Program-made: the position numbers and the translations under genes
Shown: in pieces, positions 7,845 through 16,217 of the stretch
How the letters are laid out: the number at the start of each line of letters is the position of its first letter
How positions within the stretch are numbered: position 1 is the stretch's first letter
The notes under the pieces: generated by a model
The model's database searches: none
What the model saw: the letters and a program-made list of their open reading frames with translations, nothing else
Told to the model about the DNA's origin: nothing
DNA from: Clostridia bacterium
Lineage (GTDB): Bacteria > Bacillota > Clostridia > Monoglobales > Monoglobaceae
DNA: 64,000 bases
Reading direction: 5' to 3'
Assembly (NCBI GenBank): GCA_017546145.1
Contig: JAFYXN010000017.1
Coordinates: forward strand, 1 to 64,000

Positions 7845-9570
7845 TTGTCTGCGCCCCCTTTTGCTGTGAGTTGTAGATTTCGCGATAAATATTATTTGAA
7901 GCAAGAAGCTCATCGTGGCATCCGATTGCGTCAATCCTGCCGTTTTCCAAAACGATTATGCGGTCAGCGTGCTGAACTGACGAAATGCGCTGCGCTATTA
8001 TAAACTGGGTTGTGCCTGGGATTTCTGCGGCAAACGCACCGCGTATAAGCTTGTCGGTTGCGGTATCAACTGCACTGGTGGAATCGTCAAGAATAAGAAT
8101 TTTAGGCTTTTTAAGAAGTGCCCTTGCAATACAAAGACGTTGCTTCTGACCGCCTGAAACATTTTTTCCGCCCTGCTCGATATGAGTGTCATAGCCATCG
8201 GGGAAGGAGCGGATAAATTCATCTGCCTGAGCCAGCTTGCAGGCGTGAATAAGCTCTTCGTCAGTTGCATCGGGATTTCCCCAGCGAAGATTGTCTTTTA
8301 TGGTGCCTGAAAACAGCTCGTTTTTCTGCAGAACAACAGCGACATTGTTTCTGAGGGCTTCAAGATTGTATTGGCGGACATTTTTGCCGCCTACAAAAAC
8401 TTCACCAACGGTGGGGTCATAAAGACGTGGAATAAGCTGAATAAGCGAGGTCTTTCCACTTCCTGTTCCACCGATAATACCGATTGTCTCGCCCGGCTTT
8501 GCTGAAAAGCTTATGTCGCGAAGGCACAAGGACTCAACGCTTTTGTAATAGCTGAATGACACATTTTTAAATTCAACCGAGCCGTCAGCAACTTCGGTAA
8601 TATTCTCTTTGCCGTCCAAAAGGTCGCAGCTTTCGCTGAGAACCTCTGTGATTCTTTCTGCCGAAGCCTTTGAAATTATAATCATTACAAAAATCATTGA
8701 GAAGTTCATAAGGCTCATAAGTATCTGCATTGCGTATGTTATCATGCTGACCAGCTCGCCCTGCGACATCTGGTCTGTAAGAATCAGCTTTGCACCAAAC
8801 CATGCGATAAGCAGCATAACGGTATACATTGTGCTTTGCATAAGCGGTGCGTTAAAGGCAAGCAGACGTTCTGCACGGCTGAAGTTGTCATAAATATCTT
8901 TTGAAACATTTTTGAACTTTTCTTCTTCATACGATTCACGGACAAATGCCTTTACCACGCGAATGCCGCGCAGGTTTTCCTGTACCACGTTATTCAGGCG
9001 GTCATAAGTGCGGAACACCTTTTCAAAAATCGGGTGTGCCTTTGATGCAATAAGTATAAGACCAAGGCCAAGCAAGGGTGCAACGGCAAGAAAGATAAGA
9101 GCAATTTTTGGATTCACAAAAAATGCCATAGACAGCGAAAAAATAAACATAGCAGGACTTCTTACCGCGATACGGACAATCATCTGATACGCGTGCTGCA
9201 GGTTTGTAACGTCGGTTGTAAGACGTGTTACGAGTCCTGATGTAGAAAACTTATCAATGTTGTTAAATGAAAATTCCTGAATGGAATGAAACATTTTCTT
9301 TCTGAGGTTTTTGGCAAAACCGGCTGATGCACTTGCTGCAAATTTGCCCGACATAGAACCGCAGAACATGGAAAGACACACAAGAAAAACAAGTATAATA
9401 CCGGTAATGGTAACAACATTCATATTGTGCATTTCGATGCCCTTATCTATGATACGTGCCATAAGAATGGGTATAAGAACCTCAAGTATAACCTCGCATG
9501 TGACAAAAAGCGGTGCCAGAATGGAATCTCGCTTGTATTCACCAATGCATTGAGCAAGCTTTTTAAGCAT
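7837..9570 (-). CDS. ABC exporter subunit with degenerate ATPase site
   Basis: A 577-residue half-transporter, first gene of the two-gene exporter operon. Its ATPase domain has Walker A GGTGSGKTS and signature VSGGQKQR, but Walker B reads ILILDDSTS: the catalytic glutamate is replaced by aspartate. That substitution marks the non-hydrolysing site of heterodimeric type IV exporters such as TM287/288, LmrCD and BmrCD. The H-loop position reads IIAQRISS, with Gln where His is usual, which also fits a degenerate site. The partner gene overlaps its 3' end. A canonical promoter lies upstream at 9628-9656, and an AraC-type regulator gene ends just beyond it, on the same strand. Confidence 0.9.
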   Translation of the reverse strand: MLKKLAQCIGEYKRDSILAPLFVTCEVILEVLIPILMARIIDKGIEMHNMNVVTITGIILVFLVCLSMFCGSMSGKFAASASAGFAKNLRKKMFHSIQEFSFNNIDKFSTSGLVTRLTTDVTNLQHAYQMIVRIAVRSPAMFIFSLSMAFFVNPKIALIFLAVAPLLGLGLILIASKAHPIFEKVFRTYDRLNNVVQENLRGIRVVKAFVRESYEEEKFKNVSKDIYDNFSRAERLLAFNAPLMQSTMYTVMLLIAWFGAKLILTDQMSQGELVSMITYAMQILMSLMNFSMIFVMIIISKASAERITEVLSESCDLLDGKENITEVADGSVEFKNVSFSYYKSVESLCLRDISFSAKPGETIGIIGGTGSGKTSLIQLIPRLYDPTVGEVFVGGKNVRQYNLEALRNNVAVVLQKNELFSGTIKDNLRWGNPDATDEELIHACKLAQADEFIRSFPDGYDTHIEQGGKNVSGGQKQRLCIARALLKKPKILILDDSTSAVDTATDKLIRGAFAAEIPGTTQFIIAQRISSVQHADRIIVLENGRIDAIGCHDELLASNNIYREIYNSQQKGAQTNE

Positions 9571-9627
9571 TTTAAGTCAATCCTTTCTGTGTAATGCGAA
9601 ATATATTTTTTATATATCTAAAATTAT

Positions 9628-9656
9628 ATTATAATCCTACAAAAATACTTTGTCAA
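9628..9656 (-). promoter_or_regulatory. Promoter of the ABC exporter operon
   Basis: Minus-strand TTGACA (9656-9651) and TATAAT (9633-9628) are separated by 17 bp, a consensus sigma-A type promoter about 60 nt upstream of the exporter start codon. Confidence 0.8.
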
Positions 9657-9670
9657 TGAAACAAAAAGAA

Positions 9671-9700
9671 AGGAAACAAATTGTTTACAATTTATTTCCT
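9671..9700 (-). terminator. Terminator of the AraC-type regulator gene
   Basis: A 13 bp stem with one mismatch (9671-9683 with 9688-9700) followed on the minus strand by a T-rich run. It separates the regulator from the exporter promoter. Confidence 0.7.
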
Positions 9701-9708
9701 TGTAAAAA

Positions 9709-10545
9709 TTATTCGTTTTTAGGGTTGTGGTTTTTGCGCATTGCGCCGGGTGAAATTCCAAAATGAGCCTTAAAGCTTCTTAAAAAGTTTGGAAGTGAGT
9801 TAAATCCCGATGCAAAACAAATTTCGGTAACAGAAATCTTGCTTGAAAGAACAAGCTTTTTTGCGTGCTCCAGCTTCAGCAGACTAAGATAGTTTTTGTA
9901 GGTCTGCCCGGTTGTCTTGTGAAAAAGTGAGCTGAAGTAGTTTTTGTTAAAGCCGGAAATCTTTGCCGCCTCTGCCATGGTGGGATTGTCGCGGAAGTGG
10001 CTGTGTATATAAAGCAGAGCCTTGCGTACGCCGATTGTCTTTTCGTCGCTTTCGGGTTGTTGCTTAAAGGTGCTTCTTCTGAGCAGAATTATAAAAAGAC
10101 ATTCAAGAAGGTTTTTTATGTATGCTTCGGAATAGTCTTCTCCGTTTCTAAACTCGGTCAGCATTTGAGAAATAAGTGCTGTTGCATTCTCAAATTCTGT
10201 TTTGTTTAAATGAAAGGCAATATTGTTTTCAACATTAAGAATTTTTTGCAACAGCTCGTCATCAAGAAGGTTTTCGCTGAACATAATGTTAAAAACCTCT
10301 GCACCGTCGCTTTTTACACGGTGAAAGTCGGTGGGGTTAAGCAGGTATATGTCGCCGGGGGTCAGGTTATAGGTTTTGCCGTTAAGCTCATGAACGGCAC
10401 TGCCGCTGAGTATAAGCTCAATTTCAAAGCAATCATGCCAGTGCAGGTTATAGTTTTTCAGTTTCTTTTTTCTTATGGACAGATTTTCCTTTGCGTCCTG
10501 ACGGTTTCTTATAAGAAGCCTTGGACATTCGAATGCCTGTTTCAT
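9709..10545 (-). CDS. AraC-family transcriptional regulator
   Basis: The 278-residue protein has an N-terminal cupin domain (HWHDCFEIELILSG, GDIYLLNPTDFHRV, about residues 35-90) and a C-terminal AraC double helix-turn-helix (about 175-275) with ISGFNKNYFSSLFHKTTG and SGFNSLPNFLRSFKAHFGISP. It reads away from the aldolase gene at 10699 and towards the exporter operon but is separated from the latter by a terminator. The target could be either neighbour, or a carbohydrate locus elsewhere. The start at 10545 has an A-rich, G-rich leader (GAGGGGGTGCGCGT) immediately before it. Confidence 0.85.
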   Translation of the reverse strand: MKQAFECPRLLIRNRQDAKENLSIRKKKLKNYNLHWHDCFEIELILSGSAVHELNGKTYNLTPGDIYLLNPTDFHRVKSDGAEVFNIMFSENLLDDELLQKILNVENNIAFHLNKTEFENATALISQMLTEFRNGEDYSEAYIKNLLECLFIILLRRSTFKQQPESDEKTIGVRKALLYIHSHFRDNPTMAEAAKISGFNKNYFSSLFHKTTGQTYKNYLSLLKLEHAKKLVLSSKISVTEICFASGFNSLPNFLRSFKAHFGISPGAMRKNHNPKNE

Positions 10546-10698
10546 ACGCGCACCCCCTCTTTTTTAAAGTATATTTTAAAAAATTTAAAAAGTCAATCGG
10601 GATATTAAATTTTGTCATATATTGGTGATATTATATGAAGTTTTTTTAAAAACGGGGCGGTAAAATCAAAATTATCAAGAGAAAGGAAGTGTTAAATT

Positions 10699-11352
10699 AT
10701 GAAGCTTTTCATAGATACTGCAAATGTTGAGGAAATAAAGGCTGCAAACAATATGGGTGTGATTTGCGGCGTTACCACAAACCCCAGCCTTATTGCAAAG
10801 GAAGGCAGAGATTTCTGCGAGGTGGTTAAAGAAATTACAGAGATAGTTGACGGCCCTATAAGTGCCGAGGTTATCAGCCTTGAAGCGGAGGGAATGGTTA
10901 AAGAGGCTCTTGAGCTTTATGAAAAAATAAACTGCAAGAACCTTGTTATTAAAATCCCCATGACTGCGGACGGTCTTTGTGCTGTAAAAGAGCTTTCAAA
11001 AAGAGGAATAAAAACAAACGTTACGTTGATTTTTTCTGCAGCACAGGCGCTTTTGGCTGCAAGAGCAGGCGCAAGCTTTGTTAGTCCGTTTGTGGGCAGA
11101 CTTGAGGATGTAGGCAAGCAGGGGATTGACCTTATTGCAGAAATAGCCGAAATATTTGACATTCACGCAATTGATACCGAGATTATTTCGGCAAGCATAA
11201 GAACACCAATTCACGCAACCGAGTCCGCAAAGGCAGGCGCACATATTGCAACAATTCCGTATAAGGTGCTTATGCAGATGACAAAGCATCCTTTAACAGA
11301 TGCAGGAATTGAAAGATTTCTTAAGGACTGGGAAACCGTAGAATCAAAATAA
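10699..11352 (+). CDS. fsa: Fructose-6-phosphate aldolase / transaldolase-like protein
   Basis: The 217-residue protein is a short TalC/FSA-type class I aldolase, a cytoplasmic TIM barrel. The opening [14 protein letters not shown], the [13 protein letters not shown] loop and the Schiff-base lysine in NLVIKIPMT (about residue 86) are all present, as is [11 protein letters not shown]. Members either cleave fructose 6-phosphate to dihydroxyacetone and glyceraldehyde 3-phosphate or act as transaldolase in the pentose phosphate pathway; in Clostridia the transaldolase role is common. GAAAGGAAG lies 8-10 nt before the ATG. It stands alone. Confidence 0.9.
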   Translation: MKLFIDTANVEEIKAANNMGVICGVTTNPSLIAKEGRDFCEVVKEITEIVDGPISAEVISLEAEGMVKEALELYEKINCKNLVIKIPMTADGLCAVKELSKRGIKTNVTLIFSAAQALLAARAGASFVSPFVGRLEDVGKQGIDLIAEIAEIFDIHAIDTEIISASIRTPIHATESAKAGAHIATIPYKVLMQMTKHPLTDAGIERFLKDWETVESK

Positions 11353-11403
11353 GCAATACATATTAAGCAGTAATTAAAAATACGTATAACGCCGGGCAAT
11401 ATT

Positions 11404-11435
11404 TTAACCTTAGTTTAACTTTAGGAATATATAAT
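11404..11435 (+). promoter_or_regulatory. Direct-repeat operator/promoter of the nitroreductase-like lipoprotein gene
   Basis: TTAACC (11404-11409) and TTAACT (11415-11420) are spaced 11 bp start to start, followed after exactly 9 nt by TATAAT (11430-11435). No consensus -35 is present; the repeats occupy its place. The same arrangement with identical spacings occurs at 12295-12326. Direct hexamers on an 11 bp period are how OmpR/PhoB-type response regulators bind, and the Bacillus PhoP box (TTAACA-like repeats) is close to this. Confidence 0.7.
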
Positions 11436-11469
11436 TAACTAAATATATCGTGAAATGAGGAATTGCTAT

Positions 11470-12231
11470 ATGAAAAAAAGGTATTTTATTGTAAGCGCAA
11501 TTTTAATGCTGACAATATCTTTAACGGCGTGCGGTAATAAGACAGCAAATGACAATGTGACTTTAGGGTATAACGATGCTGCAAAACTTCTTACTGAAGT
11601 TAAAACAACTCAATTCTTTACAGAGGAAAAGGTTGCGGACGAGGATGCTGAGAAAATTCTGTCAGCAGGGGTAAATGCTCCAAGCGCTATGAATACTCAG
11701 CCGTGGCATTTTACGGCAGTAACCAATGAAGAGGTTATGCAGAAGCTTGCGGATGCGATGAACAGTATGAAGCCTCCTGCAATGAAAGACGGTGATTCGG
11801 GTATGCCACCTGCAAGGGCTGAAGGTATGGAAGGAAAACAACCTCCGGCAGATGCTCCAAAGGATATGCCGAAGCCACCTGAAGGCGGAGCCGGATTTTC
11901 AAAAATGCCAAATAAAGTAGGTATCGGCGATGCACCTCTTACAATCGTTATTTCCTGCAAGGAAGGCAGTGAGCTTGATGCAGGTCTTGCAGTTCAGAAT
12001 ATGTCCGCAGAAGCTCAGCTTTTGGGATACGGAACAAAGATTATGACTGCTCCCACAATGGCTCTTAACAATGATGAATATAAGGAAATGTTAAGCGTAC
12101 CTGAAGGCCAGAAAATTGCAGCAGTTCTTATCGTCGGAAAGCCTGCAACTGAAGAAGATAATCCCGATGCAGTATCAAGTGCAACCATAAGAAACGACTT
12201 TAGTGAAGTGGTAACAATAATCAGTCAGTAA
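11470..12231 (+). CDS. Nitroreductase-fold lipoprotein with Met/Pro-rich insert
   Basis: The 253-residue protein begins with a lipoprotein signal peptide ending in the lipobox LTAC (Cys at about residue 20), so it should be anchored on the outer face of the membrane. The remainder is nitroreductase-like: NAPSAMNTQPWHF near residue 75 is the FMN-binding motif, and ALNNDEYKEML and KIAAVLIVGKP match the family C-terminus. Between the two halves lies a low-complexity Met/Pro/Gly/Lys stretch (about residues 97-148, with PPADAPKDMPKPPEGG). An extracytoplasmic nitroreductase is unusual. The ATG at 11470 has GAGG 9 nt upstream; the earlier ATG at 11455 overlaps that site. It is monocistronic with a terminator, but shares its operator with the next operon. 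Confidence 0.8.
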   Translation: MKKRYFIVSAILMLTISLTACGNKTANDNVTLGYNDAAKLLTEVKTTQFFTEEKVADEDAEKILSAGVNAPSAMNTQPWHFTAVTNEEVMQKLADAMNSMKPPAMKDGDSGMPPARAEGMEGKQPPADAPKDMPKPPEGGAGFSKMPNKVGIGDAPLTIVISCKEGSELDAGLAVQNMSAEAQLLGYGTKIMTAPTMALNNDEYKEMLSVPEGQKIAAVLIVGKPATEEDNPDAVSSATIRNDFSEVVTIISQ

Positions 12232-12248
12232 AATTACATACCAAGCTA

Positions 12249-12279
12249 ACCTCCGGTGATTTATACCGGAGGTTTTTTG
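12249..12279 (+). terminator. Terminator of the nitroreductase-like lipoprotein gene
   Basis: A 9 bp perfect stem ACCTCCGGT/ACCGGAGGT (12249-12257 with 12265-12273) is followed by TTTTTT, 17 nt after the stop codon. Confidence 0.9.
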
Positions 12280-12294
12280 CAAAAAATTCAGGTA

Positions 12295-12326
12295 TTAACC
12301 TTCTTTTAACTTTGCAATTCTATAAT
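12295..12326 (+). promoter_or_regulatory. Direct-repeat operator/promoter of the VTC-DUF4956-CotH operon
   Basis: TTAACC (12295-12300), TTAACT (12306-12311) and TATAAT (12321-12326) reproduce the spacings of the site at 11404-11435 (5 nt between hexamers, 9 nt to the -10). Confidence 0.7.
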
Positions 12327-12383
12327 TGTTTTAAAGTCAGGTAAATGTTTTGAATGTTATGCGATATATGGAGGTGAAACATA

Positions 12384-13049
12384 ATGAAATTCAGACACGA
12401 ATATAAGCATCAAATCAATCTTTCGGATGTTTACAGACTAAGAACACGGCTGTCGGCGGTTGCAAAGCACGATACACACGCAGACGAGGACGGAACATAT
12501 TTTATCAGAAGCTTATATTTTGATAACTATATGGACAAGGCTCTGCGTGAAAAGATAGACGGAGTGAATAAGCGTGAGAAATTCCGTATCAGGTACTACG
12601 GAACGGACACATCCTTTATCCGTTTAGAAAAGAAAAGCAAAATCAACGGTTTGTGTAATAAAATAAGCTGCAGGATTACCGCAGAGGAATGTCAGAAGAT
12701 AATTGACGGTGATATTGAGTTTTTAATTTCAGGCAAGCATGAACTGATGCGTGAACTTTATGTAAAAATGAAATATCAGCTCCTTCGCCCGAAATGTATC
12801 GTGGCATATACCCGTGAATGCTTCGTGTATCCGCCCGGTAATGTCAGGGTAACTCTTGATATGAATATTTGCGGCAGTAACAATGTGGGTGAGTTTCTAA
12901 ATCCTGATTTGCCTTTTTTGCAGACGTATCGCGACTCAATTTTAGAGGTGAAATGGGATGAATACCTGCCGCAGATTATCAGGGACTGTGTGCAGGTTAA
13001 ATCAAGAAGAAGTGTCGCCTTCTCAAAATATGCGGCAGTAAGAATATAA
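12384..13049 (+). CDS. VTC-domain protein (polyphosphate polymerase-like)
   Basis: The 221-residue protein is a stand-alone VTC domain: MKFRHEYKHQI at the start, SLYFDN, REKFRIRYYG, IRLEKKSK and ILEVKWDEYLP near the end. These supply the basic and acidic residues lining the tunnel of the yeast vacuolar transporter chaperone domain, which makes polyphosphate from ATP. Bacterial homologues are regularly found beside DUF4956 and CotH genes, as here. GGAGGTGAA sits 6-8 nt before the ATG. No membrane segment is seen, so it should act on the cytoplasmic side, perhaps with the DUF4956 membrane protein encoded next. Polymerase activity is inferred from the family. Confidence 0.85.
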   Translation: MKFRHEYKHQINLSDVYRLRTRLSAVAKHDTHADEDGTYFIRSLYFDNYMDKALREKIDGVNKREKFRIRYYGTDTSFIRLEKKSKINGLCNKISCRITAEECQKIIDGDIEFLISGKHELMRELYVKMKYQLLRPKCIVAYTRECFVYPPGNVRVTLDMNICGSNNVGEFLNPDLPFLQTYRDSILEVKWDEYLPQIIRDCVQVKSRRSVAFSKYAAVRI

Positions 13050-13077
13050 ACAAACTAAATGGAAGGAAGTAAAAAAT

Positions 13078-13749
13078 ATGACTTTTTCAGATGTATTTAA
13101 ATCAAGCTTTTTATCAAACATCAATGCTTTTTCAACGGTTGATGTACTTTTGGCACTCGGACTTTCCTTTGTGCTCGGACTCTTTATCTTTTTAATCTAC
13201 AAAAAGACCTACTCCGGTGTTATGTATTCCGATTCATTCGGCATATCACTCATTGCAATGTCAATGATTACAAGCCTTGTAATTATTGCGGTAACCTCTA
13301 ATGTTGTGTTGTCCCTTGGTATGGTCGGTGCTCTTTCTATAGTTCGTTTCAGAACAGCAATTAAAGAGCCTATGGATATAGCATTTCTGTTCTGGGCAAT
13401 CGCAGTTGGTATCGTGCTCGGTGCAGGACTTCTTCCTCTCGCAGTTATCGGCTCTGTAATTATCGGTATCATCATTGTTGTTTTCTCTACAAGAAAAATC
13501 GGCGATACACCGTATATCCTTGTTGTAAACTGTGAAAATGAAGAAACCGAAAACACGGCAAATACACTTATTAAAGAAGAAGCAAAGAAAAGTGTTCTTA
13601 AATCAAAAGCAGTAAACAAATCAGGTATTGAGCTTACTTATGAAGTAAGAATTAAAAACGATAACACAGGATTTGTAAACAGAATATCCGAGTGTAACGG
13701 CGTAACAAATGCGGTTTTGGTTTCCTATAACGGCGAGTATATGTCATAA
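13078..13749 (+). CDS. DUF4956 membrane protein
   Basis: The 223-residue protein has an N-terminal membrane region of about four hydrophobic segments (residues 18-42, 60-80, 83-103 and 113-143) followed by a soluble cytoplasmic domain. The conserved GMVGALSIVRFRTAIKEPMD segment after the second or third helix is the DUF4956 hallmark. The family is uncharacterised but almost always sits beside VTC and CotH genes; a channel, or a partner for the VTC domain, is a reasonable guess. GGAAGGAAG lies upstream and the gap from the VTC gene is 28 nt, so they share a transcript. Confidence 0.85.
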   Translation: MTFSDVFKSSFLSNINAFSTVDVLLALGLSFVLGLFIFLIYKKTYSGVMYSDSFGISLIAMSMITSLVIIAVTSNVVLSLGMVGALSIVRFRTAIKEPMDIAFLFWAIAVGIVLGAGLLPLAVIGSVIIGIIIVVFSTRKIGDTPYILVVNCENEETENTANTLIKEEAKKSVLKSKAVNKSGIELTYEVRIKNDNTGFVNRISECNGVTNAVLVSYNGEYMS

Positions 13750-13767
13750 TCGGAAAGGAGACTTAAA

Positions 13768-14388
13768 ATGCTAAAAAAACTAATTACAGTTATACTTTTG
13801 CTGAGTTTAATGTCTTCTGTATCCGTAATGGCTGAAAATTTAAATACGGCAGAGGAAACGGTTCCCGAAGTATCAAAGGAGATGCCGTTTAAGGGCGGAG
13901 AACGTCCGCAAGGCGGACGCGGCGGTATGGGTATGCCGCAATCCGGTGATATGCAGGGCAGAGGAACGCCTCCTGAAATGCCAAACGGCGAAATGCCTTC
14001 AGGAGACTTTGCACCGCCTCAGAATGCAGGTGAATTTATACCGCCTCAGAATGCAGGTGAATTTACACCGCCTCAAGGTAATGAAAGCAGTAACGCGGAA
14101 ATAACTGCTCCGCAAGCAGATACAGGTGTCGCCGAAGAAAATCAGCAAATGCCTGAAAACAGCGAAGAATCCGGTCAAACACAGAGCGGGAACGTATTGT
14201 TTGGCGGACAAATGCCTGAGGGTATGGGCAGATTTTCCGGTAATATGCAAAACGGACAGAATACTGCGACCGAACAGCCAACAGGATTTTTAGGTTTTGT
14301 TAAAACATATTCTACTCCTATTACTTCCGTAATCCTTTTAGCTTTGGCATTTATCTTTGTTACTTTCTACAGAAGAAAGAATTATTGA
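13768..14388 (+). CDS. Secreted Met/Pro/Gly-rich protein with C-terminal membrane anchor
   Basis: The 206-residue protein has a signal peptide (about residues 1-22, cleavage plausible after VMA), a long low-complexity extracellular region rich in Pro, Met, Gly, Gln, Glu and Asn, and a C-terminal transmembrane helix (about 178-199) ending in RRKNY. There is no LPXTG motif, so anchoring would be by the helix. The extracellular part contains a 27 bp tandem repeat (PPQNAGEF, starting at 14014 and 14041) and several MP/GGM motifs. I do not recognise a family. Its place between DUF4956 and CotH makes it a candidate structural partner or phosphorylation substrate of the CotH kinase; that is inference. 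The start has AAAGGAGA 6-7 nt upstream. Confidence 0.75.
   Translation: MLKKLITVILLLSLMSSVSVMAENLNTAEETVPEVSKEMPFKGGERPQGGRGGMGMPQSGDMQGRGTPPEMPNGEMPSGDFAPPQNAGEFIPPQNAGEFTPPQGNESSNAEITAPQADTGVAEENQQMPENSEESGQTQSGNVLFGGQMPEGMGRFSGNMQNGQNTATEQPTGFLGFVKTYSTPITSVILLALAFIFVTFYRRKNY
14014..14067 (+). repeat. 27 bp tandem repeat in the Met/Pro/Gly-rich protein gene
   Basis: Two adjacent copies starting at 14014 and 14041 encode PPQNAGEFI and PPQNAGEFT and differ at one base near the end. A partial third copy (CCGCCTCA) follows. Confidence 0.8.
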
Positions 14389-14430
14389 TAAAACTGCTAT
14401 TTCAAAATCTCGGAGAAAAGGAGGATGGAT

Positions 14431-16086
14431 ATGCTATCGAGTAAACATATTTCAAAAATAACAATCGCACTTATATCTGCTGTTTTAATTTTATGTATCC
14501 TTGCAATGACCTTTTATGATAAAATTTTGCCCGTTGTGAATACTTCGGGTTACAGTATGGAATATCAGGATAAGTTGTTTGATACAAGTAATGTCCTTGA
14601 TATAAACATTGTTATGGACGATGCAAAATGGAACGAAATGCTTCAAAATGCGCGGCAGGAACAATATTATGAATGTGATGTTGTTATAAACGGCACTACA
14701 TTTAAGCAGGTTGGCATCAGACCGAAGGGTAACACAAGCCTTTCTTCTATTGCAAGCGATCCCAACAATAACAGATACAGTTTCAAACTTGAATTTGACC
14801 AATTTGTTGACGGGCAGACCTGTTTTGGTTTAGATAAACTTATTTTGAATAACAGCTATGCAGATACTACCAATATGAAAGAAGCAATCATTTATGATAT
14901 GTTTCAGTATTTGGATGCGGATGCTTCGCTTTACAATTATGCAAAGATTTCTGTAAACAATGAATATTGGGGTGTGTATCTTGCTCTAGAAGCCGTTGAA
15001 GACAGCTTTATGCTTCGTAACTACGGCATGGAAAAAGGATATTTATATAAACCTGACAGTATGAATTTCGCTGGCAACGATGATGATAAGAAATCATCTG
15101 AAAACAACAACTTTTCAACGCCCCCCGAAGGCGGATTCCGGATGCCTGAAAATTTTGGAAAGTCAGGAGAGAACAGACCGCAAATGCCGGATTATGAAGT
15201 CAGTGCCCAAGAGCAAAAAGCTCAAGGCGAAAGAAAATCTTTTGATAGAGGCAACTTTGGCAGCGTTGAAAGAATGGGGCGTGGCGGTATTCCCGGAGGT
15301 ATGGGTGGCGGTGGCAACCTGAATTATACCGATGATAATACAGACAGTTATCAGACAATATGGAATGGCGAGGTTAACGACAGCACAAAAGCAGACCACG
15401 AAAGAGTTGTTCAGGCTCTTAAGAATGTGAATAACCGAACCAACATTGAAAAATATATTGATGTTGACCAAGTGCTGAAATATATGGCGGTCCATAATTT
15501 CTCGGTAAATGAGGACAGCTTAAGCGGTTCTATGGCTCACAACTATTATCTCTACGAAGCAAACGGACAGATAAGCATTTTGCCCTGGGATTATAACCTT
15601 TCTCTCGGCGGAATGCATGGCGGCGATGCAACAAGCGTTGTAAACGAGCCGATTGACGATTTGTGGCAAGGCACAAAGCTTTTCGATTTCGTTCTGGAAA
15701 ACGAAGAATATAAGGTTCGCTATCATGAATATTATAGTAAACTTGTAAATGAGTATCTGTACGGCGGAAAGTTTGATGAGGTTTACAACAGAATACGCAC
15801 ACGGATTGATGAGCTTGTAAAAACCGACCCCAACGCTATGTATAGCTTTGAAGAATACAGCAAGGGCGTTGAAGTTTTGTATGATGCGGTAATCCTCCGT
15901 GCAGAAAGCATCAAAGGTCAGCTTGACGGTACTATTCCGTCAACTGCAGAAGGTCAGAAATCAGACTCATCAAAACTTGTTGACGCATCTCATATAAATC
16001 TTTCTGATTTAGGACAGTTTATGATGGGTGGCGGAGGCAACCGACAGATGCCCGGAAGAAATAATGCAGCTGCTTTAAAGAAATAA
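14431..16086 (+). CDS. CotH-family secreted protein kinase with Gly/Met/Pro-rich inserts
   Basis: The 551-residue protein has an N-terminal signal anchor (about residues 10-30) and a CotH kinase domain. Family motifs include GIRPKGNTSLSS (about 100), KLILNNSYADTTNMKE, YWGVYLALEAVEDSFMLRNYG and ILPWDYNLSLGG (about 390), whose Asp matches the metal-binding aspartate of CotH. CotH of Bacillus phosphorylates spore-coat proteins; this copy is membrane-tethered and faces outward. An insert at about residues 225-300 and the C-terminus carry the same Pro/Met/Gly-rich sequence seen in neighbouring proteins. I chose the ATG at 14431 because AAAGGAGG (14417-14424) directly abuts the earlier ATG at 14425. 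It is last in the operon. Confidence 0.85.
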   Translation: MLSSKHISKITIALISAVLILCILAMTFYDKILPVVNTSGYSMEYQDKLFDTSNVLDINIVMDDAKWNEMLQNARQEQYYECDVVINGTTFKQVGIRPKGNTSLSSIASDPNNNRYSFKLEFDQFVDGQTCFGLDKLILNNSYADTTNMKEAIIYDMFQYLDADASLYNYAKISVNNEYWGVYLALEAVEDSFMLRNYGMEKGYLYKPDSMNFAGNDDDKKSSENNNFSTPPEGGFRMPENFGKSGENRPQMPDYEVSAQEQKAQGERKSFDRGNFGSVERMGRGGIPGGMGGGGNLNYTDDNTDSYQTIWNGEVNDSTKADHERVVQALKNVNNRTNIEKYIDVDQVLKYMAVHNFSVNEDSLSGSMAHNYYLYEANGQISILPWDYNLSLGGMHGGDATSVVNEPIDDLWQGTKLFDFVLENEEYKVRYHEYYSKLVNEYLYGGKFDEVYNRIRTRIDELVKTDPNAMYSFEEYSKGVEVLYDAVILRAESIKGQLDGTIPSTAEGQKSDSSKLVDASHINLSDLGQFMMGGGGNRQMPGRNNAAALKK

Positions 16087-16091
16087 GTTTC

Positions 16092-16118
16092 AAGGTGTGG
16101 CGGAGTTCGTCACACCTT
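16092..16118 (+). terminator. Hairpin after the CotH gene
   Basis: An 11 bp stem (16092-16102 with 16108-16118, one G-T pair) lies 6 nt after the stop codon. The T run comes only after a further ~15 nt, so termination may be partial and allow read-through into the two-component genes. Confidence 0.55.
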
Positions 16119-16217
16119 GGGCGTTATATGAGGTTGTTTTAATTTCTTGTTTTTGCACTGCAAATATGTTACAATATATCCGAAAATACTTTATTTGAAT
16201 ACAAAAGGGGTGAGTCT

